DNA of 59,411 bases from Paracoccus aurantiacus. GTDB lineage: Bacteria > Pseudomonadota > Alphaproteobacteria > Rhodobacterales > Rhodobacteraceae. The translations under genes and the position numbers were made by a program. Location of the stretch: positions 1 to 59,411 of the forward strand of contig NZ_VOPL01000014.1 of the NCBI RefSeq assembly GCF_007993065.1, written 5' to 3'. This document shows, piece after piece, positions 16,256 through 25,683 of this stretch. The notes under the pieces are model-generated. The model was not told the DNA's origin and ran no database searches. It saw nothing but the letters and a program-made list of their open reading frames with translations. Each line of letters opens with the position of its first letter. The stretch's first letter is position 1.

Positions 16256-17226
16256 GCGCCACCTCTGTTCAGTCGCGATTGTGACAGCTTCAGCAGGCCC
16301 TTCTGCAGCAGGATGAAGCCAAGCAGCAATGTGCCGATGACAATCTTTGTCCACCAGCTGGACAAGGTGCCGTCGAAGACGATGTATGTCTGGATCAGCC
16401 CCATCGTCAGAACGCCGATCAGGGTGCCGAACATATACCCCGCGCCGCCGGTCAGCAGCGTGCCACCGATCACGACGGCAGCAATCGCGGTCAGTTCGGT
16501 TCCGACGGTCGCCAGCGAATAGCCAGAACCGGTATAGATCGAAAAGACGATTCCCGACAGCCCGGCCATGAAACCGGAAAACGCATAGATCAGGACGGTC
16601 GTCCTGCCCTGCCGCACGCCCATCAGCCGTGCCGTCGCCTCGCCGCCGCCAAGCGCATAGACGCTGGCGCCGAAGCGTGTCCCATGCGCGATGATCGTGC
16701 CCCCAAGAACGGTCAGAAGCATGGCTATGCCGATCAGCGTCAGCCGCCCCTTGCCCGGCATCAGCCAATACGCGTCTTTCAAAGCCTCATAGAACGGATG
16801 CTGGATGGGGACGGATTCGATGGACAGCATATAGGCGGCACCGCGCGCCAGAAACATGCCGGCCAGCGTCACGATGAAGGCAGGCATCGCCAGCCGATAG
16901 ATCAGAAACCCCATCGCCGCGCCAAAGGCTGTGGTCAGCGCCAGCAGCAGCGCAAACACGATCAGCGGATGCAACGAGGTGTCGCGCAGCAGAACGGCGA
17001 TGAACACGCCCGAAAAGGCGATCACGCTGCCGACAGAAAGGTCGATCCCGCCCGACAGGATCACCAGTGTCATGCCCACCGCGACGATGCCAGGATAGGC
17101 GTTGTCGGTCAGCAGGTTGCCGATAACCCGTGTCGAGAGGATGTTCGGAAATTGCAGCCAGCACAGCAGATAGGCCAGCAGAAAGATCACGATGGTCGCG
17201 TAAAGGGGCAGGGCGCGCGTGTTCAT
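16252..17226 (-). CDS. yjfF: ABC sugar transporter permease, YjfF-like
   Basis: A 324-residue inner-membrane permease of the BPD_transp_2 (RbsC-like) family with 8-10 hydrophobic helices. The conserved segment ILSGGIDLSVGSVIAFSG is present, as is the cytoplasmic-loop segment YALGGGEATARLMGV. It resembles YjfF, the second permease of the E. coli galactofuranose importer. The start at 17226 (MNTRALPLY) is chosen over an upstream in-frame start because it overlaps the previous gene by exactly four bases. It should pair with the YtfT-like permease to form a heterodimeric channel. Confidence 0.9.
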   Translation of the reverse strand: MNTRALPLYATIVIFLLAYLLCWLQFPNILSTRVIGNLLTDNAYPGIVAVGMTLVILSGGIDLSVGSVIAFSGVFIAVLLRDTSLHPLIVFALLLALTTAFGAAMGFLIYRLAMPAFIVTLAGMFLARGAAYMLSIESVPIQHPFYEALKDAYWLMPGKGRLTLIGIAMLLTVLGGTIIAHGTRFGASVYALGGGEATARLMGVRQGRTTVLIYAFSGFMAGLSGIVFSIYTGSGYSLATVGTELTAIAAVVIGGTLLTGGAGYMFGTLIGVLTMGLIQTYIVFDGTLSSWWTKIVIGTLLLGFILLQKGLLKLSQSRLNRGGA

Positions 17227-18233
17227 GCCTGCCCCCTCGCCGCAGGCTGCGGTTCTCGACGTGAATTGCGCCAGACGCGCCATTCCGCGGCGATGCGTGG
17301 CGATTGCAGGACCAGAATAATCAGCACCAGCACCGCCTTGATGACCAGGTTGTATTCCGGCGGAAAGCCCGCCAGCAGGACGCCCGTGTCGATCGTCTGG
17401 ATAATCAGCGCGCCCAGAAGCGACGCGATGATCGAGAAGCGGCCGCCGAGCAGAGAGTTCCCGCCGATCACGACCGCCAGAATGGCGTCCAGTTCCAGCC
17501 AGAGGCCCGCATTATTGGCGTCGGCACCGCGAATGTCTGCGGTGACGATGACCCCTGCCAGCGCCGCACAAAGGCCGGCAAAGACATAGACCGCGATTAG
17601 CAGAACCGTCGCATTGACCCCGGCCAATGCGCTGGCGCGGCGATTGATGCCGATGGATTCGATCAGCAGGCCAAGCGCCGTACGCCGTATCAGCGCCGCA
17701 ACCCCGATCCCGGTCCCCAGCCACAGCCATGCCGGAACAGGAAGGCCAAGGAAAGTGCCGGAACCGATATAGGCGAAGGCGCGATCGCTGAAGGTCAGGA
17801 TGCGGCCCTCGGTAATCAACTGCGCGATGCCGCGCCCCATGGTCATCAGGATCAGCGTTGCCACGAAGGGCTGGACGCCCACCACCGCGACAAGCGTGCC
17901 GTTCCAAAGACCCGCAAGCGCCCCTGCACCAAGTGCCAGCAGCAATGCAGGCAACAGCCCCATGCCGCCGGTAATGGCCGATGCCGCCACCGCACCGCAG
18001 ATCGCCATGGTCGCGCCGACCGACAGGTCGATCCCTTTCGTGGCGATCACCAGCGTCATGCCGATGGACAGCAGCGCAACCGGCGCCACCCGCTTGAGAA
18101 CGTCGATCACCGGCCCGACAAGCCGGTCGTCGCTGTAGGAAATGTTCAGAAAGCCGGGGAAGAAAACCGTCACCAGCAGCACTAGGGCTGCCAGCGCGAT
18201 AAGCTGCGGGGCGAGGCGTTTCAGCAGCGTCAT
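17223..18233 (-). CDS. ytfT: ABC sugar transporter permease, YtfT-like
   Basis: A 336-residue RbsC-like permease with the motif IATKGIDLSVGATMAICGA and about ten hydrophobic segments, most like YtfT of the galactofuranose transporter. Two adjacent starts are possible: ATG at 18233 (one-base TGATG overlap with ytfR) or GTG at 18236 (four-base overlap). The C-terminus is arginine-rich and cytoplasmic. Together with YjfF, YtfR and YtfQ it forms a four-component importer of a furanose-type aldose. Confidence 0.9.
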   Translation of the reverse strand: MTLLKRLAPQLIALAALVLLVTVFFPGFLNISYSDDRLVGPVIDVLKRVAPVALLSIGMTLVIATKGIDLSVGATMAICGAVAASAITGGMGLLPALLLALGAGALAGLWNGTLVAVVGVQPFVATLILMTMGRGIAQLITEGRILTFSDRAFAYIGSGTFLGLPVPAWLWLGTGIGVAALIRRTALGLLIESIGINRRASALAGVNATVLLIAVYVFAGLCAALAGVIVTADIRGADANNAGLWLELDAILAVVIGGNSLLGGRFSIIASLLGALIIQTIDTGVLLAGFPPEYNLVIKAVLVLIILVLQSPRIAAEWRVWRNSRREPQPAARGQA

Positions 18234-19741
18234 CACGCCGCCCCCCTGTTGCCGTCGTCACTGGCAATGGCGCGCATGATCTCGTCCCCGGTCACGAGCG
18301 GGCCTTCCAGCTCGGCAACGAAGCGGCGGTCGCGCAGGACCATCACGCGGTCCGCGACGGCGACCAGCTCGTCGATCTCGCTGCTGATGATAAGCACCGA
18401 CATCCCCTGTTCTGTCAGCCGATGGATCAGGCGCAGGATTTCGGCATGCGCGCCGACATCAATGCCGCGCGTCGGCTCGTCAAGGATCAGGAAGCGCGGG
18501 TTCATCGCCAGCCAGCGCGCAAGAACCACCTTTTGCTGGTTGCCGCCCGACAGATCGCCGATCGCCTTTTCGCGGCCCGATGTGCGGATATCCAGCTTGT
18601 CGATATAGTCATCGGCCAACCGGTTCTGTTCGGACCGGGGCAGGGGGCGCGCCCATCCGCGCCGCGCCTGAAGGGCGAGGATGATATTCTCGCGGATTGA
18701 CAGATCAGCGACGATCCCGTCGGTCTTGCGATCCTCGGGCGCAAAGCCGAAGCCCGCTGCTATGGCGGCTGGCGGCGATTTCAGGTCCAGTTCGCCGTTG
18801 GCATCACTGGCAGTGCCAGTCTGCGCGGGACGTAGCCCGAAAATCAGTTCGGCGCTTTCGGTCCGACCCGATCCCAGCAATCCGGCCAGTCCGACGACCT
18901 CGCCCCTGCCCACGACCATATCGAACGGCTCGATCACGCCACGGCGACCGAAATTCGTGAACCGCAGCAGCTCTGGCAGTGCCGAATGCGGTGCGTCCGA
19001 GGAAAGCTCGTCAACCTGATCTTCCAGTTCCCGCCCAAGCATATGTTCGATAAGCGACACACGGTTCAGGGCCGCTGTGCTTTCTGTCACAACCTTCCGG
19101 CCATTGCGCAGCACGGTGACGCGGTCGGTCAGATCGAAGACCTGATCCAGAAAATGTGACACGAAGATGATGTCAAGGCCCCGATCGCGAAGCCCGCGCA
19201 CCACGTCGAAGACCATGCGCACCTCTGCCGCGTCAAGGCTGGCGGTCGGCTCATCAAGGATCAGTACCTTCCCGGACAAGGAAACCGCACGAGCGATCGC
19301 GATGATCTGCTGGATCGCCACCGGATAGCTGCCGAGATCGCGGCCAACGTCAATATCCAGACCATATTGGTGCAACATGCCCCGCGCCTCGTCACGCATC
19401 GCGCGGCTGTTGATAAGACCCATGCGGCGCGGCTCTCGGCCGAACATCAGGTTTTGCGCCACGGTCAGGTTGGGCAGCAGGTTTACCTCCTGATAGACGG
19501 TGCCGATACCCAGATCCTGCGCCTCGACGGTCGAGCGCGGATCGACCTCTGCACCGTCAAGGCTGATCGTTCCGCCATCACGTCGATAAGCCCCTGTCAG
19601 GCATTTGATAAGCGTCGACTTCCCCGCGCCATTCTCGCCCAGCAGGGCGTGGATCTCTCCGGCTTGCAGGTCGAAATCCACCTGATCCAGCGCGACCGTG
19701 CCGGGAAAGCTCTTGGTCAGTGAGCGGATGGATAGCAGCAT
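18233..19741 (-). CDS. ytfR: ABC sugar transporter ATP-binding protein, YtfR-like
   Basis: A 502-residue tandem ATPase of the MglA/RbsA family. The N-terminal half has Walker [10 protein letters not shown] (near 35), a degenerate signature region and Walker [11 protein letters not shown]. The C-terminal half has a degenerate P-loop (LLGSGRTES) but a full LSGGNQQKV signature and [12 protein letters not shown]. It powers the YtfT/YjfF permeases. The start at 19741 follows from alignment with the family; the long upstream extension of the open frame is not coding. It is separated from ytfQ by a 61-base gap with a strong hairpin. Confidence 0.93.
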   Translation of the reverse strand: MLLSIRSLTKSFPGTVALDQVDFDLQAGEIHALLGENGAGKSTLIKCLTGAYRRDGGTISLDGAEVDPRSTVEAQDLGIGTVYQEVNLLPNLTVAQNLMFGREPRRMGLINSRAMRDEARGMLHQYGLDIDVGRDLGSYPVAIQQIIAIARAVSLSGKVLILDEPTASLDAAEVRMVFDVVRGLRDRGLDIIFVSHFLDQVFDLTDRVTVLRNGRKVVTESTAALNRVSLIEHMLGRELEDQVDELSSDAPHSALPELLRFTNFGRRGVIEPFDMVVGRGEVVGLAGLLGSGRTESAELIFGLRPAQTGTASDANGELDLKSPPAAIAAGFGFAPEDRKTDGIVADLSIRENIILALQARRGWARPLPRSEQNRLADDYIDKLDIRTSGREKAIGDLSGGNQQKVVLARWLAMNPRFLILDEPTRGIDVGAHAEILRLIHRLTEQGMSVLIISSEIDELVAVADRVMVLRDRRFVAELEGPLVTGDEIMRAIASDDGNRGAA

Positions 19742-19765
19742 GGCAGCGCCCTCATCTGACGGATG

Positions 19766-19796
19766 CTGCCGGGCGGCACAGGCGGTCGCCCGGCAG
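19766..19796 (-). promoter_or_regulatory. Intercistronic hairpin between ytfQ and ytfR
   Basis: Perfect 10-bp inverted repeat CTGCCGGGCG / CGCCCGGCAG (19766-19775 and 19787-19796) with an 11-base loop, directly after the ytfQ stop. There is no U-run, so it is better seen as an mRNA-stabilising or partial-termination element that raises the binding-protein level over the membrane components. Confidence 0.65.
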
Positions 19797-19802
19797 ACAG
19801 GT

Positions 19803-20762
19803 TCAGTAACCCAGACCCTTGCGGGCCTCGTATTCGCCGGCGGGATCATCGGCCTGCGTGTACAGCTTGGATTCGGTCTGGATGAACTTCTCGGGCATTG
19901 TCCCGTCGGCCCAATAAGCCTCCAGCGCGTCAAATGCGGGGCCTGCCATATTCGGGGTCAGCTCGACCGTGGCATTCGCCTCGCCTGCGGCCATGGCCTG
20001 AAAGATGTCGGGAACGCCGTCGATCGAGACGACAAGGATATCCTCGCCGGGTTTCAGCCCGGCTTCCTTGATGGCCTGAATCGCGCCCACCGCCATATCG
20101 TCGTTATGGGCGTAAAGCGCGCAGATATCCGCGCCGCCATTTTCCGCCTGAAGGAAGCTTTCCATGACTTCCTTGCCCTGCGCACGGGTAAAGTCGCCGG
20201 TCTGGCTGCGCACGATTTCAAGGTTCGGATGATCCTTGATCGCATTCTCGAAGCCGGTCTTTCGGTCGATGGCCGGACTGGATCCGGTGGTGCCCTGCAA
20301 TTCGACGACCCGGCACGGTTCTTCGCCCACCTGTTCGACCAGCCACTGACCGGCAACCTCGCCCTCATGCACCAGGTTTGATCCGACGGCGGTCAGATAC
20401 AGGTCATCGCTGCTGTCGACCTGACGATCAAGAAGCACGACCGGAATCTCGGCCTCCTGCGCTTCTTCCAGTACGGAATCCCAGCCGGTTGCGACAACCG
20501 GCGCCAGCAGGATCGCGTCAACGCCCTGCGCAATAAAGGACCGGATCGCGGCGATCTGGTTTTCCTGACGCTGCTGCGCGTCCGAGAACTGAAGCTGATA
20601 CCCACGTTGTTCGGCCTGATTCCGGGTCAGGGTTGTTTCGGCAGCGCGCCAGCCGGATTCAGACCCGATCTGCGAAAAGCCGATGGTCTCGCCCTCGGCG
20701 AATGCGGCAGTGCAGGAAATTGCCAGCAGAGCGGTCGATATGGTCAGTGCCTTGAGTTTCAT
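19803..20762 (-). CDS. ytfQ: Periplasmic sugar-binding protein, YtfQ-like
   Basis: A 319-residue periplasmic binding protein (Peripla_BP_4) with a Sec signal peptide (about residues 1-22, ending AAFA-EG). Segments typical of YtfQ galactofuranose-binding proteins include IGFSQIGSESGWR, DAILLAPVVATGWD, LLDRQVD and ELQGTTGSSPAIDRK. It delivers the sugar to YtfRT-YjfF. The ribosome-binding site GGGAGGA lies just upstream of the start. In E. coli the ligand is D-galactofuranose; with the arabinonate-type enzymes here, L-arabinofuranose is an equally plausible ligand. Confidence 0.93.
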   Translation of the reverse strand: MKLKALTISTALLAISCTAAFAEGETIGFSQIGSESGWRAAETTLTRNQAEQRGYQLQFSDAQQRQENQIAAIRSFIAQGVDAILLAPVVATGWDSVLEEAQEAEIPVVLLDRQVDSSDDLYLTAVGSNLVHEGEVAGQWLVEQVGEEPCRVVELQGTTGSSPAIDRKTGFENAIKDHPNLEIVRSQTGDFTRAQGKEVMESFLQAENGGADICALYAHNDDMAVGAIQAIKEAGLKPGEDILVVSIDGVPDIFQAMAAGEANATVELTPNMAGPAFDALEAYWADGTMPEKFIQTESKLYTQADDPAGEYEARKGLGY

Positions 20763-20784
20763 CGTTTCCTCCCGTGGTTGTTAT

Positions 20785-20813
20785 CGGGGCCCTTGCAGCC
20801 CCGCAGATCTGCG
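20785..20813 (-). promoter_or_regulatory. Small hairpin and palindrome upstream of ytfQ
   Basis: CGGGGC/GCCCCG (20785-20790 and 20798-20803) forms a 6-bp stem, and a perfect 12-base palindrome CGCAGATCTGCG overlaps it at 20802-20813. They lie in the 71-base gap between the dehydrogenase stop and the ytfQ start. They could be an intercistronic processing site or an operator for separate control of the second importer; neither is proven. Confidence 0.35.
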
Positions 20814-20833
20814 GATGCCTTCCCGTGCATCCG

Positions 20834-21745
20834 TCAGAATTCGAACGGCTCGACAGTCATTCGACGACCCAAAGTGAAGGCATCCGAGACGAGGACCATC
20901 GGCGACAGGTCGCATTCGGATTGTCCTTGCTGAACAAGTTCGGCCATGCGTGCGTAAAGCGCCGGATATTCGCCCATGATGCTGTCAGCGCCGCCCGACG
21001 GCTCGCCGTCCACCTCCAGCAGGTTGCCGCCCATCCGCAGCGCCAGACGTCCAGCATCGGTTTGGAATTCCATATCCCAGGTCTGCGGGCCTTCCTGCCG
21101 GAAGTCCAAATCGGCGGTGATGTTGCCCGACAGCGAAAGCCGCGCTGCGATGGGGGCCTGCCGGTTGTCAGGAAAGTCCAGGTCTGCGCCGGTCAGGTGG
21201 ACGGGCTGGGGCAGGATCTCGGTCAGAATCGACAGCGCATTGATGCCGGGGTCGAATACGCCCATGCCGCCGGCTTCGAAGATCCAGTCCTGACCGGGGT
21301 GCCATTTGCGCACATCCTCGCGCCAGATGATCCGGCCCTCATGAATGGTCTTTCCTGCCAGCCACGCCCTAGCCGCCGCAACGGCATGTGCCATGCGGCT
21401 GTGCCATGTTGCGTAAAGGCTTACACCCTTCGCGTGGGCCATGTCCTGCAGGATATGGACCTCGGCCAGTGTTGCGCCGGGTGGCTTTTCCAGCATCAGG
21501 TTTCGGCCCGCCTGCAGCACCGCCTGCGCGACCTCAAAGCGCGGCACCGGTGGCAGGCACAGGCTGACGGTTGCGATGTCGGGACGAGCAGCCAGCATGT
21601 CGGTGATACCGGTAAAGGCCTCGACCCCGTCGACGCGACCGTGACGACTGATTGTCGCCGCCAGTTCCCAATCGGGGCTGGCCGCGATTGCGGGTACATG
21701 CTGATCCAGCGCGATCTTTCCTATCCCTGCCAGCGCAATTTTCAT
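20834..21745 (-). CDS. Galactose/L-arabinose 1-dehydrogenase (Gfo/Idh/MocA family)
   Basis: A 303-residue NAD(P)-dependent dehydrogenase with an N-terminal Rossmann fold (KIALAGIGKIALDQH), the catalytic lysine motif LEKPPGAT near residue 95 and a C-terminal alpha/beta domain. It resembles D-galactose 1-dehydrogenase (De Ley-Doudoroff pathway) and Azospirillum L-arabinose 1-dehydrogenase, which oxidise the pyranose to its lactone. The start at 21745 gives the usual N-terminus and a one-base overlap (TGATG) with the dehydratase stop. Dual galactose/arabinose use is common in this family. Confidence 0.9.
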   Translation of the reverse strand: MKIALAGIGKIALDQHVPAIAASPDWELAATISRHGRVDGVEAFTGITDMLAARPDIATVSLCLPPVPRFEVAQAVLQAGRNLMLEKPPGATLAEVHILQDMAHAKGVSLYATWHSRMAHAVAAARAWLAGKTIHEGRIIWREDVRKWHPGQDWIFEAGGMGVFDPGINALSILTEILPQPVHLTGADLDFPDNRQAPIAARLSLSGNITADLDFRQEGPQTWDMEFQTDAGRLALRMGGNLLEVDGEPSGGADSIMGEYPALYARMAELVQQGQSECDLSPMVLVSDAFTLGRRMTVEPFEF

Positions 21746-23487
21746 CAGTGACTGTCCCGTCCGACCGGATTGCCCCGGCAACCCTGCAGAAAGTCCAGAT
21801 CCGCGCCGGTGTCGGCCCCCATGACATGCGCCTGATGCAGCCAGGCATAGCCGCTGTCAGGGCGTTCATGGCTGGGCTGCCATTCGGCCAGACGTTCGGC
21901 CAGTTCCGTATCGCTGATATCCAGATGCAGGCGGCGGTTCTGCACATCGAGCTCGATCATGTCGCCGTCGCGCACCACGGCCAGCGGCCCGCCCGCCGCC
22001 GCCTCTGGCGAGGTGTGCAGCACCACCGTCCCGTAAGCCGTACCGGACATGCGCGCATCGCTTATCCGCACCATGTCGGTAATGCCCTTGCGAAGAACCT
22101 TGGGTGGCAGGCCCATATTCCCGACCTCGGACATGCCGGGATAGCCCTTCGGGCCGCAATTCTTCAGCACCATCACGCAGGTTTCGTCAATATCCAGCGC
22201 CTCGTCATTGATGCGGGCCTTGTAGTCGTCAATATCCTCGAACACGACGGCGCGGCCGCGATGGCTCAGCAGATGTTCCGACGCGGCAGAGGGTTTCAGC
22301 ACTGCCCCATTCGGCGCGAGGTTCCCGCGCAGCACCGCAATGCCGCCATGCGCTGTCAGCGGCTTGTCGGCGGGCAGGATCACGTCTTCGTTGTGGTTCT
22401 GGACGTCCTTGACCTCGTCCCAGATTGTCTCGCCGCTGACGGTCAGCGCGTCCTTGTGCAGCAGCCCTGCTTCGCCCAGGCGTTTCAGCACCACGGGCAG
22501 GCCGCCGGCATAGAAAAATTCTTCCATCAGATATTTGCCCGAGGGCATCAGGTTCACGATGGTGGCCACGTCGCGCCCGCAGCGGTCCCAGTCGTCCAGC
22601 GTCACATCGACGCCAACCCGACCTGCCAGCGCCAGCAGATGGATGACCGCATTGGTCGATCCGCCGATGGCCCCATTGGTGCGGATGGCGTTTTCGAAGG
22701 CGTCTTTCGTCATGATGTCGGAGGGTTTCAGATCGTCCTTGACCATCTGCACGATGCGCCGCCCGGAAAGCTGCGCCATGACCCGGCGGCGACTGTCCAC
22801 GGCGGGGATCGCGGCATTGCCGGACAGCGCCATGCCAAGCGCTTCAGCCATCGAGGCCATGGTGGATGCGGTGCCCATCGTGTTGCAGGTGCCGGAGGAC
22901 CGGCTCATCGACTGCTCGGCCTCCAGAAACTCGTCCTGCGTCATATCGCCAGCCTTCACGGCCTCGCTGAACTTCCACAGATGCGTGCCGGACCCCACCC
23001 GCTCGCCCCGGAAATAGCCGTTCAGCATCGGCCCGCCGGTCACAACGATGGATGGAATATCGGTCGAGGCTGCCGCCATCAGCAGGCTGGGCGTGGTCTT
23101 GTCGCAGCCGACCAGCAGCACGGCGCCGTCGATCGGCTGGCCGCGCATCGTTTCCTCGATCGCCAGTGCGGCGAGGTTGCGGAACATCATGGCGGTGGGG
23201 CGGAAGGTGTTTTCGCTGGCGGAAAAGACCGGAACCTCGACCGGGAAGCCGCCTGCCTCCCAGACGCCGGCCTTCACCTTTTCGGCCAGCTCGCGCAGAT
23301 GTCCATTGCATGGCGTCAGGTCCGACCAGGTATTCAGGATGCCGATGATCGGGCGGCCGTCGAACAGATCATGCGGGTAGCCCTGATTTTTCATCCAGCC
23401 GCGATGATAGATCGTGTCGCGGGAATTGCCGCCATACCATTCCTGCGAACGCAGCTTGCGGGGCCATTCTGCCGGTTTGAATGTCAT
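21745..23487 (-). CDS. IlvD/Edd-family sugar-acid dehydratase (L-arabinonate dehydratase type)
   Basis: A 580-residue [2Fe-2S] dehydratase. The three cluster cysteines are C60 (LTPCNGHL), C128 (LVGCDKTTPS) and C201 (SGTCNTMGTAS). The EWYGGNSRDTIYHRGWM N-terminus is typical of the pentonate/L-arabinonate branch rather than of dihydroxyacid or phosphogluconate dehydratases. It converts L-arabinonate (or D-galactonate/D-fuconate) to the 2-keto-3-deoxy acid. It follows araD1/gguC by nine bases and overlaps the 1-dehydrogenase gene. Confidence 0.93.
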   Translation of the reverse strand: MTFKPAEWPRKLRSQEWYGGNSRDTIYHRGWMKNQGYPHDLFDGRPIIGILNTWSDLTPCNGHLRELAEKVKAGVWEAGGFPVEVPVFSASENTFRPTAMMFRNLAALAIEETMRGQPIDGAVLLVGCDKTTPSLLMAAASTDIPSIVVTGGPMLNGYFRGERVGSGTHLWKFSEAVKAGDMTQDEFLEAEQSMSRSSGTCNTMGTASTMASMAEALGMALSGNAAIPAVDSRRRVMAQLSGRRIVQMVKDDLKPSDIMTKDAFENAIRTNGAIGGSTNAVIHLLALAGRVGVDVTLDDWDRCGRDVATIVNLMPSGKYLMEEFFYAGGLPVVLKRLGEAGLLHKDALTVSGETIWDEVKDVQNHNEDVILPADKPLTAHGGIAVLRGNLAPNGAVLKPSAASEHLLSHRGRAVVFEDIDDYKARINDEALDIDETCVMVLKNCGPKGYPGMSEVGNMGLPPKVLRKGITDMVRISDARMSGTAYGTVVLHTSPEAAAGGPLAVVRDGDMIELDVQNRRLHLDISDTELAERLAEWQPSHERPDSGYAWLHQAHVMGADTGADLDFLQGCRGNPVGRDSH

Positions 23488-23496
23488 TGGACGACC

Positions 23497-24492
23497 CTAA
23501 AGTGCTGCGACGGCGACCGGGGCGGTCTGCGCGTCCTGCTGGGTGACGGGGTTGCGCAGCGGCAGGCCAAAGGCGTCGCAGGCGATTTCGAATTCGTCGC
23601 CGGGGCGCGTGGTGATGCCGTCCGCAAAGGACAGGGTCGCGGTGCCGAAGAAATGCACATGCACATCGCCGGGCTGGCGGAACAGGTCGTATTTGAAATG
23701 GTGATGTTCCAGATTGGACAGGCTGTGGGACATGTTCGCCTCTCCTGACAGGAAGGGTTTTTCCCAGATCACCTCGCCGTCGCGGATCACGCGGCTTTTG
23801 CCTTCGACGTGATCGGGCAGCGGGCCGACCAGCATTTCCGGCCCGAAGCTGGCGGGGCGCAGCTTGGAATGGGCGAGCCACAGGTAATTGCCGCGCTCCG
23901 TCACATGGTCCGAGAATTCGTTGCCAAGCGCAAAGCCCAGCCGGAAAGGGCTGCCATCTGGTGCGATGACATAAAGGCCCGCGATCTCTGGCTCTTCGCC
24001 GGCATCCAGCGCAAAGCCGGGGCTGGCAAGCGGCTTACCGGGGGCAGCAGCGGCAAAGCCGTTGCCTTTGTAGAACCATTCTGGCTGCGCCCCGACCTGT
24101 CCGCCGGCAGGCTTGCCGCCCTCGAGTCCCATGCGGAACATCTTCATGCTGTCGGTCAGATCCTCTGTCTCTATGGCCTTCTGATGCATCGCGTCGCGCG
24201 TCGCGGCAGAGCCCAGATGCGTCAGCCCGGTGCCGGTCAGGTGAAGATGCGCCGGGTCGGGATGGTCCAGTGGCAGGGTCACGCGGCCTTCGGACAAAGC
24301 CTGCCCGAGAGCGACCGCTTCACCCGTGCCGCGCGCCGCGATCTCGTCGGCGAGGCTGCGGCCTGCGGCGATTGCCGCCAGCGCCAGTTCTCGGGTGGAC
24401 CGGGTGTCGGGAACCAGATGCGCGGCCTCGCCCTTGCGCATCACGACTGCACGCCCGCCATCAGGAAGCATTATCTGCGAAAGGAACATCAT
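23497..24492 (-). CDS. gguC: AraD1/GguC family protein (FAH superfamily)
   Basis: A 331-residue protein of the AraD1 family, known as GguC in the Agrobacterium chvE-gguABC locus. Landmarks are KGNGFAAAAPGKPL, GFALGNEFSDHVTE, LAHSKLRP and HVHFFGTATLSFADG. The fumarylacetoacetate hydrolase-like fold and genetic linkage suggest it acts on 2-keto-3-deoxy sugar acids, as a 2-keto-3-deoxy-L-arabonate dehydratase or related enzyme. It overlaps the gguB stop by one base. The exact reaction is inferred from context. Confidence 0.88.
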   Translation of the reverse strand: MMFLSQIMLPDGGRAVVMRKGEAAHLVPDTRSTRELALAAIAAGRSLADEIAARGTGEAVALGQALSEGRVTLPLDHPDPAHLHLTGTGLTHLGSAATRDAMHQKAIETEDLTDSMKMFRMGLEGGKPAGGQVGAQPEWFYKGNGFAAAAPGKPLASPGFALDAGEEPEIAGLYVIAPDGSPFRLGFALGNEFSDHVTERGNYLWLAHSKLRPASFGPEMLVGPLPDHVEGKSRVIRDGEVIWEKPFLSGEANMSHSLSNLEHHHFKYDLFRQPGDVHVHFFGTATLSFADGITTRPGDEFEIACDAFGLPLRNPVTQQDAQTAPVAVAAL

Positions 24493-25679
24493 CAGGCTTC
24501 CTTGTTCTTGTTGTAGACGTCGAAGAAGACAGCAGCCAACAGAACCAGCCCCTTGATGACCTGCTGGTAATCAATGCCGATCCCCATGATCGACATGCCG
24601 TTATTCATCACGCCCATGATGAAGGCGCCCACGACCGCGCCGACGATCTTGCCCGATCCGCCCGCCATGGACGCGCCGCCGATGAAGACGGCCGCAATGA
24701 CGTCGAGTTCCACCGCAAAACCTGCCTTGGGGGTCGCCGTGTTCAGCCGCGCGGCATAGACCAGCCCGCCAAGTGCTGCCAGAAAGCCCATGTTCACGAA
24801 GGTCAGGAAGGTCAGCCGCTCGGTGCGGATTCCCGAAAGTTTGGCAGCCTTGGCATTGCCGCCGACCGCATAGACGCGGCGGCCAAGGGTCGTGCGTTCG
24901 GTGATGAAGACATAGATCACGGTCAGCACGACCATGGACAGCATGACGTTCGGCAGGCCGCGGAACCACGCAAGCTTCCAGGTCACGAACAGCAATGCCG
25001 CTGCGACAATCGCGTTGCGGGCGACGAAGAGGCCGAAGGGCTCATCCTCGATCCCGTATCGGGTGTTGCGGGCGCGGGTGCGCAGGCCCAGCCATATCAG
25101 GATCAGGACGGTTGCAATGCCGACCAGCATGGCCAGCATGTTGGGCTTGTCCGCGCCGAACGGGTCGGGGATGAAGCCGTTGGCCAGCGACTGGAAGCTG
25201 GCCGGGAACGGCCCCACCGACTGCCCCGCCAGAAGCCAAAGCGACAGCCCGCGAAAGACCAGCATCCCGGCAAGCGTCACGATGAAAGAGGGGATCTTCC
25301 AATAGGCCACGAAATAGCCCTGAGCCGCCCCGATCGCCGCGCCGCAGGCAAGGCTGGCGATCACGGCGACGATCACCGGCATGTCCCATTGCACGATCAT
25401 GACGGCCGCGAACGCGCCGACAAAGCCCATGACGGACCCGACGGACAGGTCGATATGCCCCGCCACGATCACCATCAGCATCCCGAGCGCCATGATGATG
25501 ATATAGCTGTTCTGCAGGAACAGGTTGGTGATGTTGACCGGGCGCAACAGGACGCCGCCGGTCACGATCTGAAAGAAGATCATGATCGCAATCAGCGCGA
25601 ACAGCAGCCCGTATTCGCGGATATGCTTGGAGATATAGGCACCAATGCCGATCCCCGAGGCTTTTTCGACTTGTTCCAT
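24492..25679 (-). CDS. gguB: Multiple-sugar ABC transporter permease
   Basis: A 395-residue permease of the MmsB/XylH/GguB type with about ten to twelve hydrophobic helices and the conserved VAGHIDLSVGSVMGFVGA motif plus VYAVGGNAKAAKLSGI. Its length, longer than RbsC, is typical of the XylH/GguB subgroup. The gene starts four bases after the gguA stop. With GguA and ChvE it imports arabinose, galactose, glucose and related monosaccharides. Confidence 0.93.
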   Translation of the reverse strand: MEQVEKASGIGIGAYISKHIREYGLLFALIAIMIFFQIVTGGVLLRPVNITNLFLQNSYIIIMALGMLMVIVAGHIDLSVGSVMGFVGAFAAVMIVQWDMPVIVAVIASLACGAAIGAAQGYFVAYWKIPSFIVTLAGMLVFRGLSLWLLAGQSVGPFPASFQSLANGFIPDPFGADKPNMLAMLVGIATVLILIWLGLRTRARNTRYGIEDEPFGLFVARNAIVAAALLFVTWKLAWFRGLPNVMLSMVVLTVIYVFITERTTLGRRVYAVGGNAKAAKLSGIRTERLTFLTFVNMGFLAALGGLVYAARLNTATPKAGFAVELDVIAAVFIGGASMAGGSGKIVGAVVGAFIMGVMNNGMSIMGIGIDYQQVIKGLVLLAAVFFDVYNKNKEA

Positions 25680-25683
25680 GCCC

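Noticed and set aside
16256..16768. N-terminal extension of the lactonase frame by about 170 codons
   Set aside because: The extension is out-of-frame yjfF sequence; the canonical SMP-30 start is the ATG at 16255 with an ATGA overlap.
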